This document shows positions 33,958 through 42,100 of a DNA stretch of 64,000 nucleotides, in pieces. The stretch's first letter is position 1, and the number at the start of each line of letters is the position of its first letter. The notes beneath the pieces are model-generated. The model ran no database searches and had not been told where the DNA came from. It was given only the letters and a program-made list of their open reading frames with translations. This DNA comes from JAJFUI01 sp039698035 (lineage in GTDB: Bacteria; Planctomycetota; Planctomycetia; Pirellulales; Thermoguttaceae), in assembly GCA_039698035.1 (NCBI GenBank), contig JBDKSW010000014.1, forward strand, positions 1 to 64,000, written 5' to 3'. The position numbers and the translations under genes were made by a program.

Positions 33958-34596
33958 ATGCCGTCGCCGGTTGCCAAATCCCAAAATCCTCAAGCCCCAC
34001 CCACCATGTTCGTCCGCGATCGAGTCGTCGATTTTCGCCGAGTGAAGGCGAGTGAGCTGCGGCCGCATCCAAAGAACTGGCGGACCCATCCGCCCGCTCA
34101 ACGGGATGCGCTGCGAGGCATTCTGGCCGAGATCGGCTACGCCGGCGCGTTGCTGGCTCGAACCCTGCCCGATGGCTCGCTGGAGCTGATCGACGGGCAT
34201 CTCCGCGCCGAGACGACGCCGGACAGCAAGGTGCCCGTGCTGATCCTCGATCTGGACGACCGCGAGGCGGCCAAGCTCCTGACGTTGCACGATCCGCTGG
34301 CCGCGATGGCCGAAAGCAACGAGGAGACGCTCGCCGAGTTGCTCGACCAGGTGGAAACGGAGAACGCGGCGGTCGCCAGCGTGCTGAACGGTCTGCTGAA
34401 CGCCGACAGGCCACCAAGCGAACCGGGCGAACCGAAGGACACGACCGACGTGGCGGCCGACAGGCAAGACGCGTCCCTCGACATGCTGCCCGAGGCGTAT
34501 CAGGTCGTTGTCGAGTGCCGCGATGAGTCGCAACAGCGGCTCGTCTTCGAGCGACTGACCGGCGAGGGATATTGTTGCAGGTTGCTGATGCTTTGA
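33958..34596 (+). CDS. ParB/sulfiredoxin-fold protein
   Basis: 212 residues from the ATG at 33958 (GGAG ten bases upstream). Residues about 26-105 match the ParB N-terminal fold: ASELRPHPKNWR (31-42) and the ParB box ELIDGHLRAE (76-85). An acidic helical middle region follows, then a separate C-terminal piece, PEAYQVVVEC and RLVFERLTGEGYCCRLL (176-212), often seen in phage ParB-like proteins near DNA-modifying enzymes. There is no HTH for DNA segregation, so it is not a chromosome-partition ParB. It lies just ahead of the ABC/GNAT gene and terminases. Possible roles are nuclease, CTPase switch or DNA-modification partner. Confidence 0.75.
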   Translation: MPSPVAKSQNPQAPPTMFVRDRVVDFRRVKASELRPHPKNWRTHPPAQRDALRGILAEIGYAGALLARTLPDGSLELIDGHLRAETTPDSKVPVLILDLDDREAAKLLTLHDPLAAMAESNEETLAELLDQVETENAAVASVLNGLLNADRPPSEPGEPKDTTDVAADRQDASLDMLPEAYQVVVECRDESQQRLVFERLTGEGYCCRLLML

Positions 34597-34708
34597 ACCA
34601 GTGGGTTCGCATCGCCCTGTCTTGCGTCTTCGCTCGGCAAGCTGGCCGAGGACTTCGCCGACCGCGGTTTCCGCTACTATTGAGCACCCGAGCCCCGTTG
34701 CACCAGTG

Positions 34709-35893
34709 ATGCGGCCCCTCGATATCGAAGTCACCTGTCCCGTATTTGATTCATTCCGCGTTCAACAGATCGCCGGGATGTTCGATGCGCCGTTGGCCCA
34801 ACGGGCGTCGCAACGGTTCCATATCGATCTGCCGGACGGGATCGTCGAGGACGATGCTGATTCGGCCCACGACGCGGCGCGCCGCGACAGCCAGCCGCCG
34901 AGAGCGTGGAAACTGGGGCTCGTCGTCGGCCCCTCGGGCAGCGGCAAAAGCACGATGGCTCGCGCCATGTTCGGCGATCGGGTTTGCCGACCCAGCGCGT
35001 GGCCCGACGATCGGGCCGTCATCGACGGGTTCGGCCCCCGGCCGGTCAAAGAGGTCACGCGGCTGCTCACGGCCGTCGGCTTTTCATCGCCGCCCAGTTG
35101 GGTCAAACCGTATCACGTTCTCAGCACGGGCGAGCAGTTCCGCTGCGATTTGGCCCGGGCGCTGGCGACCGATCGCGGCGAAACGGAATCCGAAAACGAT
35201 GAACTGCTCGACGCCGGGGCTGCTGCCGAAAAGCCTCCGCTGGTCGTCTTCGACGAGTTCACAAGCGTCGTCGACCGAAACGTCGCTCGCGTAGTGTCGG
35301 CCGCCGTGGCCCAGGGAATTCGGGCGGGCCGGATCGCGCGACGGCTGGTCGCCGTGACATGCCACTACGATGTGACCGAGTGGCTCGCTCCCGACTGGGT
35401 CATCGACATGGCCACGTCCACGTTCTCATGGAGGTGTCTTCAGCGACCGCCAATCCAGCTTGAGATCTTTCGTTGCCGGCGTCGTGCGTGGCGATTGTTT
35501 GCGTGTCATCACTATCTGAGCGGCGCGTTGGCCCAGTATGCCCGCTGCTTCATGGCGACCTGGCAGGGCGAGCCCGTGGCGTTTTGCGCCAGCGTTTCGC
35601 TGATTGGCCGCAAGAATCGCTGGCGCATCAGCCGCATCGTCACGCGGCCCGACTATCAGGGCGTCGGCATCGGCATGTCCGTCGTCGAGGCCGTGGCCGA
35701 GCTGCACGTTCAGGAGGGGCATCGCGTGAACGTGACGGCCAGCCATCCGGCTCTCTTGGCGCACTGCCGCCGCTCGCCTCGCTGGCGATTGGTCAACGTT
35801 CGGAAGACGGGCTCTCGCAATACTCGGAACTTCATTCACAACTACCGAGGCTCGACCGGTCGCGCCGTCGCCTCATTCGAGTTTCTCCGCTAG
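34709..35893 (+). CDS. ABC-type ATPase fused to GNAT (Mom-like) acetyltransferase
   Basis: 394 residues; the start is taken as the ATG at 34709 (GTG one codon earlier is equally possible; no ribosome site). The N-terminal half is a soluble ABC ATPase: Walker A GPSGSGKST (74-82), signature LSTGEQFRC (138-146), Walker B PLVVFDE (177-183), H-loop His219. There are no membrane helices, so it is not a transporter. From about 255 a GNAT domain follows: F-A-C-H-H-Y-L-S, AFCASVSLIG, RISRIVTRPDYQGVGIG (307-322, acetyl-CoA loop). The HYL...RPDYQGxGIG pattern recalls phage Mu Mom, which modifies adenines in DNA and is itself GNAT-related. A DNA- or nucleotide-modifying role is inferred. It is followed by the terminase genes. 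Confidence 0.75.
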   Translation: MRPLDIEVTCPVFDSFRVQQIAGMFDAPLAQRASQRFHIDLPDGIVEDDADSAHDAARRDSQPPRAWKLGLVVGPSGSGKSTMARAMFGDRVCRPSAWPDDRAVIDGFGPRPVKEVTRLLTAVGFSSPPSWVKPYHVLSTGEQFRCDLARALATDRGETESENDELLDAGAAAEKPPLVVFDEFTSVVDRNVARVVSAAVAQGIRAGRIARRLVAVTCHYDVTEWLAPDWVIDMATSTFSWRCLQRPPIQLEIFRCRRRAWRLFACHHYLSGALAQYARCFMATWQGEPVAFCASVSLIGRKNRWRISRIVTRPDYQGVGIGMSVVEAVAELHVQEGHRVNVTASHPALLAHCRRSPRWRLVNVRKTGSRNTRNFIHNYRGSTGRAVASFEFLR

Positions 35894-36026
35894 CGGTCCG
35901 ACATCGCGGCCGTGTTGGGCGGCACGGACGACGCTATTTCCAACTCGTTGGCTGCCTGGAACAGACTTGACAACACGTCCCACACACTGTGTCGGCGGAT
36001 CGCCGTCAGGCCGCGGGAGGCCATCC

Positions 36027-36539
36027 ATGTCAAAACGCAGTCGCTCGCTGGTCCTCGACGAAGCCAAACAGCGCGAAATCGCCGCCATCGTCAGCCTTGG
36101 TTGCAGCCAAGCCACGGCGGCCCGCTACGTCGGCTGCGCCCCGTCGACCATCACGCGAACCGCGCGGCGCGACCCGGCGTTCGCCGAGCGGCTTGGGCGA
36201 GCCCGAAGCAACGCCGAGATGGGCTTCGTCAAGAACATTCGCGATGCCGCGAGCAAGGAGCAATACTGGCGGGCCGCGGCCTGGGCGCTCGAACGCTTTT
36301 TCCCCGACGAATATGCCCAGCGTCAACCGGGCGCCATCACGGCCGACGAACTCGCGCAGATCCTGCGCCGTTTCGCCGAAATGATCATGGCGCAGGTGCC
36401 GGTCGGCCGCTACCGCAAGAGCATCGTCAAGGGCGTCGAGTCCTTTCTGCAGGGGTTGGGCCAGAATGTCGGCAACGAGCGGCTGATCGCGGAAAAGGCC
36501 GCCACACCGCGCAACGCGACCAAGAGAACGAGCCCATGA
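36027..36539 (+). CDS. Terminase small subunit-like HTH protein
   Basis: 170 residues from the ATG at 36027 (GGGAGG six bases upstream). Residues about 12-50 form a helix-turn-helix (EIAAIVSLGCSQATAARYVGC, STITRTARRDPAF), followed by long helices (WRAAAWALERFFPDEYAQR), typical of small terminase proteins that bind the packaging site. The stop overlaps the start of the large subunit as ATGA, so the two are translationally coupled. That coupling is the main support for the assignment. Confidence 0.75.
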   Translation: MSKRSRSLVLDEAKQREIAAIVSLGCSQATAARYVGCAPSTITRTARRDPAFAERLGRARSNAEMGFVKNIRDAASKEQYWRAAAWALERFFPDEYAQRQPGAITADELAQILRRFAEMIMAQVPVGRYRKSIVKGVESFLQGLGQNVGNERLIAEKAATPRNATKRTSP

Positions 36540-38161
36540 ACGCCGGCGAACAGCCGCTGACGGATTGGACTTTGCCCGTGGGTCGGCTGGCGCCGATCGC
36601 CAGAGCGCTCGGCGTCGAGTTGGCGCGATGTCACGGCGCTGCGCGTCGCGCGGCCCGCCAAACCGGCGTGGGCGTCGATTTGCTCGCGTGGGGTCGCCAG
36701 TATCTGCCGCGGCATTTGTCGCGACCGCCTTCGCTCATGCATCGCTGGCTCGCCCGGCAGCTCGACGCGGCCCAAACGATGCGAGGCACGAAGCTCAACG
36801 TGCTCGGCCCGCGCGGCGGGGCCAAATCGACCCTCGGGACGCTCTCCTTGCCCCTTCGAGCCGCGCTAGAGGGCACGGAACCCTACATCTGGATTGTCTC
36901 GGACACCAAGCACCAAGCCTGTGCCCACCTGGAGAACATCAAGGCCGAGCTGCTCGACAACGGCCGCTTGGCGCGCGACTATCCGGAGGCCATTGGACGC
37001 GGCATGAGCTGCCGGAGCAACCTCATCGTGTTCCGCAACGGCGCCACGATCGAGGCGCTGGGCACGGGCCAGCGGATTCGAGGCCGCCGCCGTCGCGAGC
37101 ACCGACCCACGCTGATCGTCTGCGACGATCTGCAGAACGACGGCCACATTCGTTCGGCATTGCAGCGCGACCACTCGCGCAGTTGGTTTCACGGTGCGCT
37201 GATGAAGGCCGGCACGGCCAAGACCAACGTCGTCAACCTGGCCACGGCCTTGCACCGCGAGGCCCTGGCCCTCGAGTTGCACCAGACGCCGGGCTGGACC
37301 TCGCGCATCTTCAAGGCGATCGTTCGGTGGCCGACCCATATGTCGCTGTGGGAGGAATGGGAGGCCATCTACACGAGCCCGTCTCACGGCGGCCGCAAGA
37401 CGGCCGCGCGCACGTTCTACGACGCGCATCGCGCGGCGATGGACCTTGGCGCCGCCGTCCTGTGGCCGGAAGAAGAAGACCTTTACGCGCTCATGTGCAT
37501 GAGGGCCGAAAGCGGACGAACGGCCTTCGAACGGGAAAAGCAGAACTCGCCGTTGAACCCCGACCAGTGCGAATGGCCCGAGTCGTATTTCGACGACGGC
37601 GTCTGGTTCGAGCAGTGGCCGGCGACGCTTGCGATCAAGACGATGGCCTTGGACCCGAGCAAGGGGAGCGACGCGCGTCGCGGCGATTACTCGGCGCTGG
37701 TGGCCGTGGGCGTCGACCGCCAAGGAACGTTATACGTCGAGGCCGATCTGGCGCGACGTCCGACAACGGAGATGGTTGCCGCCGGGACGGAGTGGTTTTG
37801 CCGATTTCGCCCCGATGCGTTCGGCGTCGAGGCGAACCAGTTTCAGGACTTGCTGGCCGTCGAATTCGAGGCCCAGTTTCGCCGCCAGGGCATTTTGGCC
37901 TCGCGTCCATTGGCCATCGACAACCGCACGTCGAAACAGGTTCGGATTCGCCGGCTGGGGCCGTATCTGTCGTCGCGCCGCATCCGTTTTCGGCTGAATA
38001 GCCCCGGCACGCGCCTGCTGGTCGAGCAGCTCCGCGAGTTCCCTGCCGCCGACCACGACGACGGCCCGGACGCCCTGGAGATGGCAATCCGGTTGGCCCA
38101 GGACATCTGTCATGGGCATCGGTTCGACGACGGACTGGGGCGTCGCCTTCCGGTCGGCTGA
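36536..38161 (+). CDS. Phage terminase large subunit
   Basis: 541 residues. The ATP-driven DNA packaging motor and nuclease. The ATPase domain has Walker A GPRGGAKS (91-98), Walker B LIVCDD (193-198) and an adenine-side IWIVSDTKHQ segment. The RNase H-like nuclease domain has Asp373 (ALDPSKG), Glu432 (GVEANQF) and the Asp cluster HDDGPDALE (507-515). All catalytic positions are intact, so it is not an obvious relic. Its stop at 38161 is 19 bases from the convergent GGDEF gene. A portal gene would be expected next and is absent. Confidence 0.9.
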   Translation: MNAGEQPLTDWTLPVGRLAPIARALGVELARCHGAARRAARQTGVGVDLLAWGRQYLPRHLSRPPSLMHRWLARQLDAAQTMRGTKLNVLGPRGGAKSTLGTLSLPLRAALEGTEPYIWIVSDTKHQACAHLENIKAELLDNGRLARDYPEAIGRGMSCRSNLIVFRNGATIEALGTGQRIRGRRRREHRPTLIVCDDLQNDGHIRSALQRDHSRSWFHGALMKAGTAKTNVVNLATALHREALALELHQTPGWTSRIFKAIVRWPTHMSLWEEWEAIYTSPSHGGRKTAARTFYDAHRAAMDLGAAVLWPEEEDLYALMCMRAESGRTAFEREKQNSPLNPDQCEWPESYFDDGVWFEQWPATLAIKTMALDPSKGSDARRGDYSALVAVGVDRQGTLYVEADLARRPTTEMVAAGTEWFCRFRPDAFGVEANQFQDLLAVEFEAQFRRQGILASRPLAIDNRTSKQVRIRRLGPYLSSRRIRFRLNSPGTRLLVEQLREFPAADHDDGPDALEMAIRLAQDICHGHRFDDGLGRRLPVG

Positions 38162-38180
38162 CGTTTGGGGCGTCTTGCAC

Positions 38181-39140
38181 TCACGGGATTGCTGCTGGCA
38201 TCTCGGAGAGGGCGGAGTCGGTCGGCTCGACCGGGGCGGCAGCCGACTCGGCGCAAGGCTCCGAGCGGTGCGTTTCGAGCCGATTGCGCCCAGCCTCTTT
38301 GGCCCGATACAGCGCCTCGTCGGCCCTTTGGATCAGCGCCTCGGGCGACTCCAGGCCGCGTGAATCGGCGATGCCGAAGCTGGCCGTAATCTGAGCCAAC
38401 CCGTTGTGCACGACCACGCACGACTTTTCGATCTTACGGCGACACCGCTCGGCCAAATGGGCCGCGTTCTCAGCAATCTCGTCGGGAACGACGATGGCCA
38501 GTTCCTCGCCGCCATAGCGGGCGGGCAGATCCGTTTGGCGGCATTGGCCAGCCAGCGCAGCGGCCGTTTCTTGCAGCAGCTTGTCGCCCACTTGGTGGCC
38601 AAAACGGTCGTTGATGTCTTTGAAATGATCGAGGTCGGCCATGATGAACGACATCTGCCCTCCGTGGCGTTCGATGCGCGCCCACTCGATCCGCATGCGT
38701 TCCATGAGGGCCCGACGGTTTGGCAAACCGGTGAGCGGGTCGATATGGGCATGCTCGATCAGCAAGTCCTGCAAGTGCTTCGTTCGCAAAGCGGCTCGCA
38801 CGCGAGCACGCAACTCGAAGGCGTCGAACGGTTTGACCACATAGTCGACGGCGCCCAGGTCGAGCCCGAGCACCTTGTCCTCCGGCGTAATGGAACCCGA
38901 GAGGAACAGGACCGGGATCATGCACAATTCGGCGTCCGCCTTCAAGGCGCGGCACACGTCAAAGCCCGACATGTCCGGCATATCGACATCCAAAAGGATC
39001 AGGTCGGGCATTTCTTCGCGGGCCGTTTCCAGCCCCACGGCACCTCCCTCGGCGCACACCACGTCAAGCTCTTCCTTGGCCAGCCTGGCTTTTGCCACCA
39101 GCAACGCATCGGGACTGTCGTCGATAATCAGAACTTTCAT
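38181..39140 (-). CDS. REC-GGDEF response regulator (diguanylate cyclase)
   Basis: 319 residues. The N-terminal receiver domain has Asp7-Asp8, phospho-acceptor Asp51 (LLDVDMPD) and Lys103 (KPF). The C-terminal GGDEF domain begins HIDPLTGLPNRR and has an active GGEEL (210-214) with an inhibitory I-site RQTD (201-204) exactly five residues before it, so product inhibition by cyclic di-GMP is expected. A charged tail of about 35 residues follows. It starts within the stop codon of the hybrid kinase (ATGA), strongly implying it is that kinase's output, making cyclic di-GMP when phosphorylated. Confidence 0.95.
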   Translation of the reverse strand: MKVLIIDDSPDALLVAKARLAKEELDVVCAEGGAVGLETAREEMPDLILLDVDMPDMSGFDVCRALKADAELCMIPVLFLSGSITPEDKVLGLDLGAVDYVVKPFDAFELRARVRAALRTKHLQDLLIEHAHIDPLTGLPNRRALMERMRIEWARIERHGGQMSFIMADLDHFKDINDRFGHQVGDKLLQETAAALAGQCRQTDLPARYGGEELAIVVPDEIAENAAHLAERCRRKIEKSCVVVHNGLAQITASFGIADSRGLESPEALIQRADEALYRAKEAGRNRLETHRSEPCAESAAAPVEPTDSALSEMPAAIP

Positions 39141-42100
39141 CGAGTCTCTCCTGCCGAGACCGGAATCTCGTAGCCTTGTTGGATTAATTGTGACAAGTTG
39201 GCGACGACTTCCAGCAGTTCGCTGGCCATCGCCGGATCGCGCCGCTTGGCGGCCTCCTCGAGCGCTTTGCAGGCGTCTGTCAGGGAAGGATAGCCATAGC
39301 AGCCGCCCGCCCCCTTGAGTTGATGCGCCTGCCGTTGAAGGTCTTCGTAACGTTTGTCCGCATACGCTTGACGCATCGCGTCCACATATCCAGCGAGTCG
39401 GCCGACGAACCCTCCGAGAATACCCGCCACTTCCGGATCGTCGAGTAATTGGGAAACAATGGGGCGGCCTTGCGGCGCCGATGCGGGGGCGGCCGGCGGC
39501 TGGGCCGCCAGCTCTTTGCCGGCATACGAGGCGATGCAGCCAATCAGCCGCACGCGATCAATCGGCTTCGTCAAGTGTTCGTTGCAGCCCACCGCTAGGC
39601 AGCGATCGGTGTCGCTGACCAACACGCTGGCCGTGAGGGCGAGAATCGGCTTCTCATAGCCGCGATCACGGAGGATGCGTGTGGCCTCGTAGCCGTCGAG
39701 CACCGGCATGTTCATATCCATCAAGACGATGTCAAACTGCTCGGCCATCAATCGGTTGACGGCCTCTTGCCCGTTTTCAACCGTCTCGACCGTGGCGCCG
39801 ACGGACCGGAGGACAATCTGAATCAGCTCTCGGTTGTCGTAACCGTCCTCGGCCAGAAGGATTCGCACGCCCGACAGCACCTTGTCGGTCAGAGATACGG
39901 CGTCGGCAGCCGTCTGCTCTTGGATTTCGCCAGGATTGGCAATCATTGCAATGCCGTCGAGGTTGCCAGTCGGAACGGTGATTGTGAACGTGCTGCCTTC
40001 TCCCCAGACGCTGGTGGCCGTCAACTGGCCGCCCAGCAGCTCGACGATGTGTCGTGAAATGGCAAGCCCAAGACCGCTGCCGCCGAATCGGCGAGACACG
40101 GACGAATCGGCCTGGACGAAGGGTTGGAACAACTGGGACAGGACATCGGGCTGAACGCCGATGCCACTGTCGATCACGTCAAATCGAACGGCGGGCCTCC
40201 CGTCGCGCCACGCCTTGAGAAATTCGACCTTGATCCGAACGCCGCCATGTTCCGTGAATTTCACCGCGTTGCCGACAAGGTTGACCAGCGCCTGCCGGAG
40301 CCGGACCTCGTCAGTCAGAATCGTCTCGGGCAATTCACCGACGTAATCGAGGGCGAGCGACAGTCCTCGCTGCAGAGCGCGGGGGCGAACCACCGAAGCC
40401 ACATCGGCCGCCAAAGCGACCACGTTGCACCATCGAGATTCGATGGTCAACTTGCCGGCCTCGACCTTCGAGAGATCGAGGATGTCATTGATCAGTCCGA
40501 GCAGATACTCGCCGTTGCGGCGGATCACGGCCAAAAAGTTGTTGCGGCTGCTTTCGCTGATGGTCGAGTCCGTCAGCAGTTCGGCATAGCCGAGGATGGC
40601 CGTCATGGGCGTGCGGATTTCATGGCTCATATTGGCCAGGAACCGACTCTTGGCCTCCGTGGCCGCCTCGGCAGCCTCCTTGGCGCGGCGCAACTCGTCT
40701 TCAAGCCGCTTGTGCTCGGTGACATCGCGGCCTTCCGGGATCAGCCATATGACATCGCCTGCCTCATTCTTAACGGGCACGATGGAAAAATCGAACCAAT
40801 GGAGCGAGCCATCGGCCGCTGGATGCGTCACATCCATGCGAATGACCTCTCCGCGCGCGGCCCGGGGCAGGGCCTCCTGCAATATCTTCTGCAATTCGGG
40901 AGAGTGAGTCCACCACGGACACTTCCAGAAGGGTTTGTTGATCACGCTGGCTTCGGTCGTGCCAGGAAGTTCCAAGGCGGTCCGATTGACCTTTTTGACG
41001 ATTCCATCAGGAGTCAGGATTCCTGCGAAGTGGAGACTCTGATTCAAAATGGCTTGCGCCTGATGCTCGCTTTCACGCAGCGCAATGTCCATTTGCTTGC
41101 GTTCGGAGATGTCTCGGGTGATGCCTTGCGTGCCGACGATCTCGCCATGCTCGTCATAGATTCCGGAATACGACGTCTCGCTCCAGATCACCGAGCCGTC
41201 CTTGCGGATCAGCTCGACTTCCATGCTGCCGCCTGGAATGCGGTGGCCCGATTTTGCCGCCGCCACGTTGCTGTCGATGAGCCGCTTCACCCTGGGCAGT
41301 TGCGACGGGACGACGAGTTGCGCAAGGTCCCATGGGGCTTTGTCGTCCCATGGGTAACCGAGCACCTTCTCCACCGACGGACTCATGTAGGTAAGCCGGC
41401 CGAAAAGGTCCATCGTCCAGATGACGTCGGGAACGTTTTCGGCGAAGAGCCGGTGACGCCGCTCGCTGGCCCGGAGTGATTCGGCCGCCATGTCCTCCAA
41501 GATGACTCTGGCGGTAATTTCCGCCAGACTGGACAGGAAGGCGTCGTCGATGGCCGACACGGGATGCTTAGCCAACACGGCGAAGACGCCGGTAGCCTCG
41601 CCATCGGAGTCTCGCAGCTTATAGCCGGCAAAGGCAACCAGGCCGTTTTCTTTCGCCCATTGGCGGTTGTAAATTTTTGGGTTGGTGACAACTTCGTTCG
41701 TGAGATATTTCTTTTCCTGCCCGGTGGCGATTTCTCCAACCACGTAGCGACCGAGCGGAACGCGGTCGTAATCCCCCGGGCGGCCGATGCAGAGCCCGGA
41801 ACCGGCCAGCAGATGCAGACACCGCGCGCGGCTGGCGCAGCGATGATCGTCGTCGACGGTTTGGGCGTGCAGACACCCGTCGCAACGATCGCTCGGCCGA
41901 ATGGCCCACACCTTGCACACATCGAGGTCCACCAACTCGATGGCCACGTCCGTGATCTTTTTCAGCTTGTCCGTCAGCGATCCCGGCAACAGCAATTCTT
42001 CTTGCAGGCGGTTGACCCATTCGAGCCGTCGCAAGGATTGCGCTTGCGCCTGCTCGGCCTCCTTGCGTTTGGTGATGTCGCGCGTGACGCCCTGAACGGC

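Larger units (their letters stand above)
30622..38161 (+). mobile_element. Phage-derived packaging/lysis-like cassette without structural genes
   Basis: Nine same-strand genes, closely spaced, running from an HTH/zinc-ribbon protein to the large terminase subunit. The set includes small and large terminase, a ParB-like protein, an ABC-ATPase/GNAT fusion, a holin-like peptide, a papain-like hydrolase and a trypsin-like protease. No portal, capsid, tail, integrase or recombinase is seen, and no obvious flanking direct repeats were spotted. It ends 19 bases from a convergent chromosomal gene, as if the right side of a prophage had been deleted or the module had been kept for a cellular role. Boundaries are approximate. 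Confidence 0.6.

Noticed and set aside
30622..38161. Attachment-site direct repeats flanking the phage-like cassette
   Set aside because: I looked near both ends and next to the only tRNA gene in the window (5112-5185, far away) and saw no convincing direct repeat or integrase.
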